A stretch of DNA of 64,000 nt from Nitratireductor soli (GTDB lineage Bacteria; Pseudomonadota; Alphaproteobacteria; Rhizobiales; Rhizobiaceae). The notes under the pieces are model-generated. The model did not search any database. It had not been told where the DNA came from and saw only the letters and a list, made by a program, of their open reading frames with translations. The DNA lies in contig NZ_LFVY01000015.1 in assembly GCF_001050155.1 (NCBI RefSeq), positions 78,818 through 142,817 on the forward strand, read 5' to 3'. Numbering within the stretch: position 1 is the stretch's first letter; each line of letters opens with the position of its first letter. The position numbers were made by a program, and so were the translations under genes. Positions 16,658-25,251 of this stretch are shown piece after piece.

Positions 16658-17746
16658 TCACCCGCCCGCCCAGCGCGCCACCAGGCGGCTGATCGGCGGG
16701 CCGGCCAGCAGCACGAACAGGAACCGCGCCATCTGCACCGCCATGATGAAGGACAGGTTCACGTTCTGCGAGGCGGCGGCGATGATGGCGATCGAATCCA
16801 TGCCGCCGGGGCTGGTCGCCAGATAGGCGGTCAGCGGGTCGATGCCCCATTCCACATGCAGGAACCAGGCCAGCCCGCCGCAGAACGCCATCAGCGCCAG
16901 GATCGACAGCACCACCTGCGGCAGCGCCTTGAAGGCGGTGGCGAGCAGCGCCCGGTCGAACTTCAGGCCGATGGACCAGCCGACCAGCATATAGGCCGCG
17001 CCCATCAGCCAAGGCGGCAGTTCGAGCGACAGCCCGCCGCCCAGATGCGCCAGCGCGCCGGCGATCAGCCCGCCGAAGAAGAACGGCGCCGGCAGGCGGG
17101 AGAACTTGCCCGCCACGCCGCCGGCCACGCCAAGCACCAGCGTCAGCGCCAGCGCGTCGAGGCGCAGCGCCGGAAACCAGTCCGGCGCGGGCATTTCGAC
17201 GCCGGAGGTGTCGACCCACAGCCGGGCGATCAGCGCCGCGGCGATGGTGACGAAGATGACGCGCAGATATTGCATGAAGGCGACGAGGCGCTGATCAGCG
17301 CCGAACGCGCCGGCCATCAGCACCATCGCCGTCGCCGCCCCCGGCGCCGAGCCCCAGACGGCGGTGGTGCCGGGCAGGATCTTCCAGCGGCTGACGAGAA
17401 AGCCGAGAAAGCTGCTGGCCGCAACCGTCGCCAGCACGGCGAGCAGCAGGATCGGCCAGATGTCGGTGAAGGAGGCGAGGATCGCCGGCTCCAGCGAGCC
17501 GCCGATCAACAGGCCGACCAATGTCTGCGCCCCGGCGAAGACCAGGGCCGGCACCCGCACCCCGGCCCCCAGCGCACCCGCCGTCACCGCCGCCAGCATC
17601 GGGCCGATGAGCAGCGCCGCCGGCAGCGTGAAATGCAGCATCAGCCCGGCAAGAACCGCCGTCAGTACGACCAGGAACAGCCATTGGAAGGAACGGGGAA
17701 GACGCGTCAGCGGCCCATGGAAAGAAGCCTGCGGTGTGGTGTCCAT
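16658..17746 (-). CDS. AbrB-family membrane protein (COG3180)
   Basis: 362 residues with ten or so hydrophobic segments arranged as two repeats. The repeat hallmark is a Gly-rich polar break in the helix: LLIGGSLEPAIL in the first half and MLVGWSIGLKFD in the second; WGSAPGAATAMVLMAG and ATSPGGMDSIAIIAA are the matching substrate-site loops. This is the 'AbrB' family of putative inner-membrane transporters, named after an ammonia-monooxygenase regulator by historical accident. The substrate is unknown. It is unrelated to the Bacillus AbrB DNA-binding regulator. Confidence 0.88.
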   Translation of the reverse strand: MDTTPQASFHGPLTRLPRSFQWLFLVVLTAVLAGLMLHFTLPAALLIGPMLAAVTAGALGAGVRVPALVFAGAQTLVGLLIGGSLEPAILASFTDIWPILLLAVLATVAASSFLGFLVSRWKILPGTTAVWGSAPGAATAMVLMAGAFGADQRLVAFMQYLRVIFVTIAAALIARLWVDTSGVEMPAPDWFPALRLDALALTLVLGVAGGVAGKFSRLPAPFFFGGLIAGALAHLGGGLSLELPPWLMGAAYMLVGWSIGLKFDRALLATAFKALPQVVLSILALMAFCGGLAWFLHVEWGIDPLTAYLATSPGGMDSIAIIAAASQNVNLSFIMAVQMARFLFVLLAGPPISRLVARWAGG

Positions 17747-17881
17747 CGATGCGCGTCCCGGCTGTTGCCATCACCGGATACAGGATCGTGTTGCGCATGG
17801 GAATGTTTTAGCTTCCCCCGTGTCGGATTGCCGGGCCTCCGAACGTCCTTTGGCCGTCAATCGAACAGGCAGGAGAACGCC

Positions 17882-18307
17882 ATGCGCTACATGATGCTGA
17901 TGATCCCCAAGGGGTACGAGACCGCGGGTCCGGAACTCGACCTCCCCGCCGACGCCGTCGCGGCGATGATGAAATACAATGAGGAACTGAGCGCTGCCGG
18001 CGTGCTCGTCGCCCTCGACGGGCTGCATCCGCCCTCGGCCGGTGCGCGCGTTTCCTTCGCCAGCGGCGAGCCGGTCGTCATCGACGGCCCGTTCATCGAG
18101 GCGAAGGAGGTGCTTGGCGGCTACTGGATCATCGACGTGCCGACGCTCGCCGATGCGATCGACTGGGCCAAACGCTGTCCCGGATCGCCCAACGAGACCA
18201 TCGAGATCCGCAAGATCCAGGAGATGGACGATTTCTCCGACCAGGTGCGCGAGATCGTCGAGGCCCATCCGGGCGTGCTCGAAAAGGGCATCGGCAAGAA
18301 ACGCTGA
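17882..18307 (+). CDS. YciI-family (DGPF-domain) protein
   Basis: 141 residues with the YciI/DGPF fold: MRYMMLMIPKG opens the ferredoxin-like core, VVIDGPFIEAKEVLGGYWIIDV holds the family-naming D-G-P-F and the conserved E-x-KE-x-LGG phrase, and DAIDWAKRCP follows. Such proteins are often encoded next to ECF sigma factors or SRPBCC proteins. The biochemical role is not established. GGAG precedes ATG 17882. The next gene follows after 47 bases and is probably co-transcribed. Confidence 0.9.
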   Translation: MRYMMLMIPKGYETAGPELDLPADAVAAMMKYNEELSAAGVLVALDGLHPPSAGARVSFASGEPVVIDGPFIEAKEVLGGYWIIDVPTLADAIDWAKRCPGSPNETIEIRKIQEMDDFSDQVREIVEAHPGVLEKGIGKKR

Positions 18308-18354
18308 TCGGACCATCCCGCCTTGCCGCGGACAGGAAACAGGGAGACCGCCCC

Positions 18355-18774
18355 ATGACGCTTGAAAATGAAACATCCACCGACCGGCCACGCCGCCTCC
18401 TGCAAAGCATCGGCGCCGTGCTTCTCGGCCTCGTCGCCATCTTCGTCCTGTCGCTCGGCACGGACCATCTGATGCACGTCCTGGAGGTCTATCCGCCCTG
18501 GGGCGAGCCGATGACCGAGACCGGCCACGGCCTGCTGGCACTCGCCTATCGCATCCTCTATGCGGTGTTCGGCTGCTATCTGGCAGCACGCTTCGCGCCG
18601 CATGCACCGATGGCGCATGCGCTGGTCCTCGGCGGCATCGGCGTCGTGCTGAGCACGCTCGGTGCCATCGCCATGTGGGATTTCGGCATGCACTGGTATC
18701 CGCTGGCGCTCATCGCCATCAGCCTGCCCTGCGCCTGGCTGGGCGCCAGGATCCATCGGGCCGGCACCGATTGA
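18355..18774 (+). CDS. Small integral membrane protein, four predicted spans
   Basis: 139 residues. Hydrophobic segments lie at about 16-36 (LLQSIGAVLLGLVAIFVLSL), 59-80, 86-106 (ALVLGGIGVVLSTLGAIAMW) and 112-130, so four membrane spans with a cytoplasmic N-terminus are likely. A GTDHLMH phrase sits after the first span. No named family is recognised and no function is assigned. AGGGAGA precedes the start. It follows the YciI gene closely. Confidence 0.78.
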   Translation: MTLENETSTDRPRRLLQSIGAVLLGLVAIFVLSLGTDHLMHVLEVYPPWGEPMTETGHGLLALAYRILYAVFGCYLAARFAPHAPMAHALVLGGIGVVLSTLGAIAMWDFGMHWYPLALIAISLPCAWLGARIHRAGTD

Positions 18775-18805
18775 AACGGCGGCCGGGACACGCGCCCGGC
18801 CGACC

Positions 18806-19687
18806 TCAAGCCAGCTTCGCCTTGTGTGCCGGCTCCACATGGATGGTGACCTGCGCGCCGGGCAGTGTCTTCTCCAGTGCCTGCTCGATACGGTCGCAGA
18901 TGCGGTGCGCCGCCTCCACGGTCATCTCCGAAGGCACCACCAGGTGGAACTCAATGAAGCGGGCCCGACCCGCTTCGCGGGTCTTGAGGTCGTGAAATTC
19001 CAGCGCGCCGGTGCGGTTTTCCTCGACGACGCGCTCGATCTCGGCGAGGTCGCCGGGCTCCACCGCCACATCCATCAGCCCCTGCACGGAGTGGCCGACC
19101 ATGTGCCAGCCATGCCACAGTATGTTGAGCGCGACGATTGCCGCCATCAGCGGGTCAAGCCACAGCCAGCCGGTGGCCAATGCGAGGACCAGGCCTGCAA
19201 TGACACCCACCGACGTGACCACGTCCGTCCAAAGGTGACGCCCATCGGCAACCATGGCCGGCGAGCGCGCGCGCCGGCCGGTGGACATCAACAGCCAGGC
19301 CCACACACCATTGCCGACCGCCGCCAGCGCGTTGATGGCGATGCCGAGCGCCGGTGCCTCGAGCACCCGCGGAGCGAAAAATGCCCCCCACGCCTCATGC
19401 AGGATGAGAAGGGCCGCCAGAACGATCAGCACGCCTTCCAGAACGGCCGAGAAATACTCCGCCTTGTGATGGCCGAAAGGGTGGTTGTCGTCGGCCGGCT
19501 TGTGCGCCAGGCGCAGCGCATACCAGGCAATCGTCGAGGCGACGACATTGACCACCGATTCCATCGCGTCGGAAAACAGCGCCACGGAGCCGGTCAACCA
19601 CCATGCCGCCAGCTTCAGCGCGAAAATGGCGAGCGCGACGGCGATGGACCAGGCGGCGATGCGCTGGAGCTTGCCGTTCGACGGCAT
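18806..19687 (-). CDS. Cation diffusion facilitator (CDF) metal exporter
   Basis: 293 residues. Six membrane segments are visible in the first 200, with the CDF metal-site pairs SDAMESVVN in span 2 and HLWTDVVTS in span 5. The Asp and His of these segments bind zinc or a related divalent metal in FieF/YiiP. DNHPFGHHKAEYFSA is the conserved cytoplasmic loop after span 2. The last 90 residues form the cytoplasmic ferredoxin-like domain. It should export a divalent metal (Zn, Fe, Mn or similar) in exchange for protons. The metal cannot be fixed from sequence alone. Confidence 0.92.
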   Translation of the reverse strand: MPSNGKLQRIAAWSIAVALAIFALKLAAWWLTGSVALFSDAMESVVNVVASTIAWYALRLAHKPADDNHPFGHHKAEYFSAVLEGVLIVLAALLILHEAWGAFFAPRVLEAPALGIAINALAAVGNGVWAWLLMSTGRRARSPAMVADGRHLWTDVVTSVGVIAGLVLALATGWLWLDPLMAAIVALNILWHGWHMVGHSVQGLMDVAVEPGDLAEIERVVEENRTGALEFHDLKTREAGRARFIEFHLVVPSEMTVEAAHRICDRIEQALEKTLPGAQVTIHVEPAHKAKLA

Positions 19688-19755
19688 GGTGGTTCCTTTC
19701 GATTGCTGCCTTCTCCCCCGGGAGCGAAGGGGAGGAGGCTTATCGGGGCTTTGTG

Positions 19756-21945
19756 TCAGGCCGCCTTCACACGCGCCTTGCGCGGCAGATGGGCCACCAC
19801 GTTCTCGATCATGCGCATGCCGGCATTGTGGCCGAGTGTCATGATCGATTCGGGATGGAATTGCACTGCGGCAATCGGTTCGCTTTCATGTTCTATCCCC
19901 ATGATGACGCCATCCTCGGTTTCCGCCGTAACGGTGAATTCGCGCGGCAGGCGCGCCGGGTCGGCGAAGATCGAATGATAACGCCCGACGGTGATCTCGG
20001 CCGGCAGGCCGGAAAACACCAGGCTGTTGCCGCTGGCGCGGATGCGCGAGGGTTTTCCATGCATCGGCTCGGCCAATTGACGAAGCGCGCCGCCATAGGC
20101 CTCGACCAGCGCCTGCAGACCGAGGCAGACGCCGAAGACCGGCAATCCCCGTCCCCGTGCCCTGGCGATGGTCGCCGCGCAATCGAAATCCTCGGGCCGG
20201 CCGGGTCCGGGCGACAGCACCACCAGGTCGGGATCGACGGTCTCGAACACATCGTCGGCCACCGGCGAGCGCACCGTCGCCACCGCGGCGCCGGTCTGGC
20301 GGAAATAATTGGCCAGCGTGTGCACGAAGGAATCCTCATGGTCGACGAGCAGGATCTTCACCCCCTCGCCGACGCGGGCCGTCGAGCGCGTTTCACTGTC
20401 CATATTGGACTTTCCTGCATCGCGGATGGCCGACAGCATGGCCGAGGCCTTCAGCTCGGTTTCGGCTTCCTCTTCCTGCGGGTCGGAATCGAACAGCAGC
20501 GTCGCGCCGGCCCGCACCTCGGCGATGCCGTCCTTGATGCGGATGGTGCGCAGCGTCAGGCCGGTGTTCATGTCGCCGTTGAAATGGACCATGCCGATGG
20601 CCCCGCCATACCAGGCGCGCGGGCTCTTCTCGTTTTCCTCGATGAAGCGCATCGCCCACAGTTTCGGCGCGCCGGTGACGGTGACCGCCCAGGCGTGGCT
20701 CAAAAAGGCGTCGAAGGCATCCATGCCCTCGCGCAGCCGGCCCTCGATGTGATCGACCGTGTGGATCAGCCGCGAATACATCTCGATCTGCCGCCGGCCG
20801 ATGACGCGCACCGAACCCGGCTCGCAGACCCGGCTCTTGTCGTTGCGGTCGACATCGGAACACATGGTCAGTTCCGATTCGTCCTTCTTCGAATTGAGCA
20901 GCTTGATGATCTGCTCGGCATCGGCGATGGCATCGTCGCCGCGCTTGATGGTGCCCGAGATCGGGCAGGTCTCGACGCGCCTGCCATTGACGCGGACGAA
21001 CATTTCCGGCGAGGCGCCGACGAGGAATTCCTGCTCGCCGAGATTGATGAAGAACGAATAGGGCGACGGGTTGATCTGCTTCAGCCGGCGCGAGATCTGC
21101 GAGGGACGCCGCTCGGCCCGCTCCATGAACATCTGTCCCGGCACCACCTCGAACAAATCGCCGCGGTGGAAACTCTGCTTGGCCTTTTCGACCAGGCGCG
21201 CATATTCGCCCGGTTCATGGTCGGCACGCGGCGGCTTCTGGCTGGCGGTCCTGAACGGCTCGACGCTGCCCTCGCGCGCCAAACCCTCGGTGGAGAACCC
21301 CTCGCCCGCATAATCGTAGCGGTCGTGCCAGGCCTTGGCCGCGTGGTGATCGACGACGAGGATTTCGTCCGGCAGGTACAACACCAGATCGCGCTGGCTT
21401 TCAGGGCGCGCGAGGCTCTGCGTGATCGGGTCGAACTGGAAGGCGAGATCGTAGCCGAACGCGCCATAGAGGCCGAGATTGGCGTCGTGGTCGGTGTGGA
21501 ACAGGCCGGTGACGGCGCGCAAAACGGTGAAGACGGTCGGCGCGCGCGAGCGCTCCTCCTCGGCGACGATGCGCTCCGGCTCGGCAACGCTCAGGGCGAC
21601 GAGCTGCGGCGAGCGTTCGCTCACCGTCACCGCGTCGAGCGTCTCGACCACGGCCGCAACGGCCGGCAGCAAGGCCCTGCCGCGCGCATTGAGCGCCTCG
21701 ATCTTCATCGCCCGGCCGCGCGCGGAAATCACCAGCGGCGGATCGATGATCGCCGTGTCCCAGCGCGTGTAACGGCCGGGATACTCATAGTTGGACGAGA
21801 ACACCGCGCCGCGCCGCTCGTCGAGCGCATCGATATAAGTGTCGATGGCGCCCTCGTAGCCGGTCTCGCTGCGCGTGCGGGTGATGGCGATGCCGCCGGC
21901 GGTGACAAACCGCTCGCCGCCATTTTCCAGAACTTCCAGGCTCAT
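19756..21945 (-). CDS. trpE: Fused anthranilate synthase TrpE-TrpG
   Basis: 729 residues joining the aminase/synthase (TrpE, about 1-510) and the glutamine amidotransferase (TrpG, about 530-725), as is usual in rhizobia and called trpE(G). It makes anthranilate from chorismate and glutamine, the first step of tryptophan synthesis. TrpE motifs: PISGTIKRG and [23 protein letters not shown] with the catalytic His. TrpG motifs: VLSPGPGRP, the nucleophile Cys in [15 protein letters not shown], and HPESIMT near the end. GGGAG precedes ATG 21945. Expression is governed by the trpL attenuator upstream. Confidence 0.96.
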   Translation of the reverse strand: MSLEVLENGGERFVTAGGIAITRTRSETGYEGAIDTYIDALDERRGAVFSSNYEYPGRYTRWDTAIIDPPLVISARGRAMKIEALNARGRALLPAVAAVVETLDAVTVSERSPQLVALSVAEPERIVAEEERSRAPTVFTVLRAVTGLFHTDHDANLGLYGAFGYDLAFQFDPITQSLARPESQRDLVLYLPDEILVVDHHAAKAWHDRYDYAGEGFSTEGLAREGSVEPFRTASQKPPRADHEPGEYARLVEKAKQSFHRGDLFEVVPGQMFMERAERRPSQISRRLKQINPSPYSFFINLGEQEFLVGASPEMFVRVNGRRVETCPISGTIKRGDDAIADAEQIIKLLNSKKDESELTMCSDVDRNDKSRVCEPGSVRVIGRRQIEMYSRLIHTVDHIEGRLREGMDAFDAFLSHAWAVTVTGAPKLWAMRFIEENEKSPRAWYGGAIGMVHFNGDMNTGLTLRTIRIKDGIAEVRAGATLLFDSDPQEEEAETELKASAMLSAIRDAGKSNMDSETRSTARVGEGVKILLVDHEDSFVHTLANYFRQTGAAVATVRSPVADDVFETVDPDLVVLSPGPGRPEDFDCAATIARARGRGLPVFGVCLGLQALVEAYGGALRQLAEPMHGKPSRIRASGNSLVFSGLPAEITVGRYHSIFADPARLPREFTVTAETEDGVIMGIEHESEPIAAVQFHPESIMTLGHNAGMRMIENVVAHLPRKARVKAA

Positions 21946-21985
21946 TGTCTGCTCCCTTTATGAGGCATCGCCGGGAGGCTGTGAC

Positions 21986-22018
21986 AAAAATGGCCGCCCG
22001 GTTTTCACCTGCGGCCAT
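21986..22018 (-). terminator. trp attenuator terminator
   Basis: On the minus strand ATGGCCGC and GCGGCCAT form a perfect 8-bp stem with a 13-base loop, followed directly by a run of Ts. The upstream GCGGCCA at 22053-22047 can pair with the same TGGCCGC to form an antiterminator. This is the classical rhizobial trp attenuator. Confidence 0.9.
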
Positions 22019-22055
22019 GATCTGAACGTCGCGCACACTGCACGGTTGGCCGCTG

Positions 22056-22112
22056 TTAGCGAGCCCACCACCACAGATTTGCGCAAGAAATCGTCCGAGA
22101 AATCGTCGTCAT
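22056..22112 (-). CDS. trpL: trp operon leader peptide, 18 aa
   Basis: MTTISRTISCANLWWWAR, with three consecutive Trp codons at 22073-22065, closely parallels the S. meliloti TrpL peptide (which also ends in WWWAR). The ATG overlaps the TGA of the upstream PAP2 gene by four bases. There is no ribosome-binding site; a promoter places the transcription start on the A of the ATG, so the message is probably leaderless, as known for S. meliloti trpL. Stalling at Trp codons would favour the antiterminator. Confidence 0.93.
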   Translation of the reverse strand: MTTISRTISCANLWWWAR

Positions 22113-22876
22113 GGCTTTTCCATAGCCTCCGCCGCGCCGTCGCGCAACTGCTTTCGCGAGCCCTCCGCATGGCCGCTGCTGCGGTAGAGCGCCAGCAGCG
22201 TCACGGCGAGCCATGTCAGGCTCGCCCACGCCGCGCCCAGCGCCCAGCCGGCCGCCACGTCGCTCGGCCAGTGCACGCCGAGATAGACCCGGCTGACGCC
22301 GACGACCAGCGCGATGAGCACCGCGACGCAGAGCACGTAGGCGCGCACCCGCCAATCGGCGAAGAAGCGCATCACCAGCGCCGCCAGGGTCAGATAGGCG
22401 ACGGTGGTGACCATGGCATGGCCGCTCGGGAAGCTCGCCGTGTGGATGACATCCAGATGCGCGACGATGTCCGGCCGCGGCCGATCGTAGAAAGTCTTCA
22501 GGAAATGCGAGACGAGCGCCCCGGAGCCGACCGAGGAAACCGCATAGAACGCCGCTCCGAAACGGCGCGTGACGATGAGAAGGCCCGTCACCACCGCCAG
22601 CGACAGGACGATCAGCGGGTAGCCGCCGACCGCCGTCACCTCGAGCGCCGCTTCCTCGAGCCAGGGCGGCCCGAGCGGATCCGTGGGATCGGCCGGGTTG
22701 CGCATCGACAGAAGTATGCGTTCGTCCAGGGCGCGGATTTCACCCTCCGCCACCTCGTCGGCGATGGCGAAAAAGGCGAAGGAGCCGAGCGCCAGCACGA
22801 GAAGGAGCAGGACCGGCGCCAGCGCCTGCCGCCGCCGGCCGACGCGCCGGGCAAAGCTTTCGAGGGCTTGTGTCAT
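22109..22876 (-). CDS. PAP2-superfamily membrane phosphatase
   Basis: 255 residues with about six membrane segments and the three-part acid-phosphatase signature: KTFYDRPRP (motif 1), ASFPSGHAM (motif 2, with the catalytic His) and SRVYLGVHWPSDV (motif 3). Such enzymes remove phosphate from undecaprenyl pyrophosphate, phosphatidate or related lipids at the periplasmic face; which one is unknown. Its last codons overlap trpL and contain the trp promoter, so its 3' end is under double constraint. Confidence 0.9.
   Translation of the reverse strand: MTQALESFARRVGRRRQALAPVLLLLVLALGSFAFFAIADEVAEGEIRALDERILLSMRNPADPTDPLGPPWLEEAALEVTAVGGYPLIVLSLAVVTGLLIVTRRFGAAFYAVSSVGSGALVSHFLKTFYDRPRPDIVAHLDVIHTASFPSGHAMVTTVAYLTLAALVMRFFADWRVRAYVLCVAVLIALVVGVSRVYLGVHWPSDVAAGWALGAAWASLTWLAVTLLALYRSSGHAEGSRKQLRDGAAEAMEKP
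22119..22147 (-). promoter_or_regulatory. trpL/trpE(G) promoter inside the PAP2 coding region
   Basis: On the minus strand TTGCGC (22147-22142), a 17-base spacer and TATGGA (22124-22119), then six bases and the trpL ATG. The promoter is embedded in the last 13 codons of the PAP2 gene. The layout matches the leu leader promoter base for base in spacing. Confidence 0.7.
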
Positions 22877-23293
22877 CGCGGATGAGAACTCCCGTTACGC
22901 CCCGCCCGCCGCAATCACGCGGCGTGGCAGGTGTCGCCTATTTAGGGGATATTCCCTCCCTGTCCACAGAGGGGTTCGATCTGCGCCGCAGCGGCCGGCC
23001 CCCAGGGTCGTTTTTGCCGCGCCGGCTTGACATCGCCGCAGCGCTGCACCACCTTCAATTCATGAAAACGCGCCAGAAACATATGTCTGTTCTCTTCCGG
23101 GTGTGTCCCATAGCGGGATACTGACCCCCGGTTCGGTGCTGTGCGCCTCCGAACCGCGGGGCGCGAATCCGTAAGCCAGCCGCCAGGGCGGATCGGCCAT
23201 CCGGAGCAAAACTCCAAGGCGCATCAAACAACCACACGAACACAGCCGAAGGTTGGCCGGAAACGCATGGATATGCGGTCCCGACAACCTCGC
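22877..23293. other. Intergenic region between divergent PAP2 and rnk-like genes (417 bp)
   Basis: I see no gene here. A hairpin GGTTCGG (23130-23136) / CCGAACC (23149-23155) with extra C/G pairing outside and a short TCCCATAGCGGGA stem just before it lie upstream of the rnk-like gene. A reading frame opens at 23141 in frame with that gene but its extra residues look non-coding. Promoters for both divergent genes must lie here, though none is convincing. Confidence 0.4.
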
Positions 23294-23713
23294 ATGGATA
23301 AGCCAATGCAGCACAAGACCGGGCGCAAGCCGAGCATCACGATTTCCGAAACCGATTACCAACGCCTGAGCGGCCTCGCCGAGGCGATTGAAGACCGCAA
23401 CCCCGAAATGTCGGAAACCATGCTGGCCGAACTCGACAGGGCCCGCGTCGTGCGCGACAGCGCCCTGGCCGGCACCGTTGTGCGCATGGGCTCGACCCTG
23501 ACCTACACGGCCGATGCCGGCGAGGCGAAGACCGTGACCCTGGTCTATCCCGGCGAAGCCGACATCGAACAGGGCCGCATCTCCATCACCACACCGGTGG
23601 GCACCGCCCTGCTCGGCCTGAAGGAAGGCCAGTCGATCGACTGGGCGGCGCGCAACGGACAGATACACCGATTGACCGTGCTGGCCGTCAACCAGACGGC
23701 GCAAAGCGCCTGA
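23294..23713 (+). CDS. rnk: Rnk/GreA-like regulator (nucleoside diphosphate kinase regulator family)
   Basis: 139 residues, the usual Rnk size. The N-terminal coiled-coil is short (ITISETDYQRLSGLAEAIEDRN) and is followed by ELDRARVV and the GreA/GreB C-terminal FKBP-like domain: VRMGSTLTYTADAGEAKTV, then LVYPGEADIEQGRISITTPVGTALLGLKEGQSIDW. Rnk binds RNA polymerase through this domain but lacks the long GreA finger. I chose ATG 23294 because homologues begin here; ATGs at 23267 and 23273 are also in frame. A related gene follows at 23867. Confidence 0.85.
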   Translation: MDKPMQHKTGRKPSITISETDYQRLSGLAEAIEDRNPEMSETMLAELDRARVVRDSALAGTVVRMGSTLTYTADAGEAKTVTLVYPGEADIEQGRISITTPVGTALLGLKEGQSIDWAARNGQIHRLTVLAVNQTAQSA

Positions 23714-23866
23714 TCGCACCATGCGCCATCCGCATCTCCTGTTCTTCACGGGCCATCTCCTGACGGGAGGCTAGCCCCTGCGCCGAGCCGTCTCCGCGCA
23801 GGGGTCTGCCCTTTCCGACAGACTTGACGCGCCGCCAGCCGAGCGGCGCCGCGATGGAGATCAGCC

Positions 23867-24388
23867 ATGTGGACCAATCAGGGGTGCATTCTCACCACCA
23901 AGGATTTCACCATCCTCGAAATCCTCCAGGAGCGCCGCACGGGGCTCAGCGAACCGCTAACGGCCCTGCTGCGCCACAAGCTCGACAGCGCCACGGTGGT
24001 GTTTCGCGACGACGTGCCGCCCCATGTGGCGACCTTGAACAGCCGCGTGCGCTTCCGCATCGGCGGGGCGATGCCGGAAACGCGCATCATCAGCCACGAC
24101 CAGATGCAGGGCATGGTCGGCCTGACGCTGCCCCTGACGACGCTGCGCGGCCTGGCCCTGCTCGGCCTCTCGGACGGGGAAAGCCTCGCCCTGCCGCGCG
24201 ACGGCGCGGACGCGCCGCATCGCGTCTTGCTGGAGGCGGTTCTCTACCAGCCCGAGGCGGCGCGGCAGAAGGCCGGCGCGCGCACCCGCGCCCGCCCGCC
24301 CCTGCGGCTGGTGCATGATGCCGGCGCGCTGGCCCTGTCCATGCCGCACGATGCCGGCGACGACGATCCCGGCCCGAGTGCTGCTTGA
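23867..24388 (+). CDS. Second Rnk/GreA-like protein, divergent
   Basis: 173 residues. The order of elements matches the neighbouring Rnk protein: RHKLDSATVVFRDDVPPHVATLNSRVRFR is the Rnk-type linker and first strand, and TLRGLALLGLSDGESLAL aligns with the TALLGLKEGQSIDW strand. The N-terminal helices and a basic C-terminal extension (RQKAGARTRARPPLRL) are different, and the final acidic tail is new. It probably binds RNA polymerase. The two genes look like an old tandem duplication. GGAGATC precedes the ATG. Confidence 0.72.
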   Translation: MWTNQGCILTTKDFTILEILQERRTGLSEPLTALLRHKLDSATVVFRDDVPPHVATLNSRVRFRIGGAMPETRIISHDQMQGMVGLTLPLTTLRGLALLGLSDGESLALPRDGADAPHRVLLEAVLYQPEAARQKAGARTRARPPLRLVHDAGALALSMPHDAGDDDPGPSAA

Positions 24389-24415
24389 CCCTCACGCCGC
24401 GTGAGAGACTATGTC
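24385..24415 (+). promoter_or_regulatory. MerR-type promoter with 19-bp spacer and dyad
   Basis: TTGACC (24385-24390), a 19-base spacer and TATGTC (24410-24415). The overlong spacer contains CTCAC-GCCGC-GTGAG, a perfect 5-bp dyad, as expected for a MerR-controlled promoter. The -35 box overlaps the stop codon of the gene before. It should serve the MerR gene downstream (autoregulation). Confidence 0.75.
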
Positions 24416-24438
24416 TTCGTCCTGCGGAGGCATGAACG

Positions 24439-25212
24439 ATGAAGGAATGGACGGTCAGCGATCTGGCGAGGCTCGCCGGCATCACGGTGCGGGCGCTGCA
24501 TCACTATGACGAGACCGGCCTTCTGAAACCCGCTCGTGTCGGCGAGAACCGTTATCGCTACTATGGCGAGGAGGAATTGCTGCGCCTGCAGCAGATCCTC
24601 CTGCACCGCGAGCTTGGCATCCCGCTCCACGAGATCGGCGCCATGCTCGACCGGCCCGGCTTCGACCGCCTGGCGACGCTGAAGGACCAGCGCCGCCGGC
24701 TTGAAGCGGAAGCGCAGCGCTATCGCCAGCTTGTCAGGACGATCGACCGCACGATCGCCAGCCTAGAAGGAGATCGCGCCATGAAACACGCAGAACTGTA
24801 CAAGGGATTCGCGCCGCCCGAGAAACAGGCCGAGTACGAAGACTGGCTGATCGGCCGCTTTGGTGAATCGATGCGCCAGGAGATCGCCGCAAGCCGCGAG
24901 AAAACAGCGGAAATCGGCCCTGAAGGCATCCAGGCCCGCATGCGCGACCTGGCCGGGATCGAGGCCGCGCTGGTCCAGGCGATGCAGAACGGCACGCCAC
25001 CGGAGGCGCGCGCGCTGGACGCGCTGATCGAACGCCACCGGGCCTGGGTCGCCGGCATGTGGACGAAACCCTGCGCCCCGCAGGCCTATGCGGGACTGGC
25101 CGATGTCTACGGCAGCCACCCGGATTTCCGCGAGCGTTATGAAACGCTGGCGGCCGGCTTCTCGACATGGCTGCCGACGGCGATGAAGGCCTGGGCGCGC
25201 CGCCAGGACTGA
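24439..25212 (+). CDS. MerR-family regulator with TipAS-type C-terminal domain
   Basis: 257 residues. The N-terminal winged helix-turn-helix is standard (WTVSDLARLAGITVRALHHYDETGLLKPAR, about 4-33) and is followed by the dimerising coiled coil (about 75-115). The C-terminal 140 residues match the TipAS antibiotic-recognition domain: YKGFAPPEKQAEYEDWLIGRFG, GMWTKPCAPQAYAGLADVY and the final YETLAAGFSTWLPTAM helix. TipAS domains bind cyclic thiopeptides and other hydrophobic drugs, so a multidrug-sensing role is likely. No target pump is adjacent, but its own promoter is MerR-type. Confidence 0.9.
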   Translation: MKEWTVSDLARLAGITVRALHHYDETGLLKPARVGENRYRYYGEEELLRLQQILLHRELGIPLHEIGAMLDRPGFDRLATLKDQRRRLEAEAQRYRQLVRTIDRTIASLEGDRAMKHAELYKGFAPPEKQAEYEDWLIGRFGESMRQEIAASREKTAEIGPEGIQARMRDLAGIEAALVQAMQNGTPPEARALDALIERHRAWVAGMWTKPCAPQAYAGLADVYGSHPDFRERYETLAAGFSTWLPTAMKAWARRQD

Positions 25213-25251
25213 CGCCGGCCGTCGCGGCAGCCCGGCGTGAAGAAAGCGCCG

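Noticed and set aside
19603..21963. Plus-strand frame of 786 codons
   Set aside because: Exact antisense of trpE(G), which has all expected motifs. The frame has no domain content.
22877..23293. N-terminal extension of the Rnk protein from ATG 23141
   Set aside because: The added 51 residues are low in hydrophobics, lack any family match and run through a hairpin; the Rnk fold begins after 23294.
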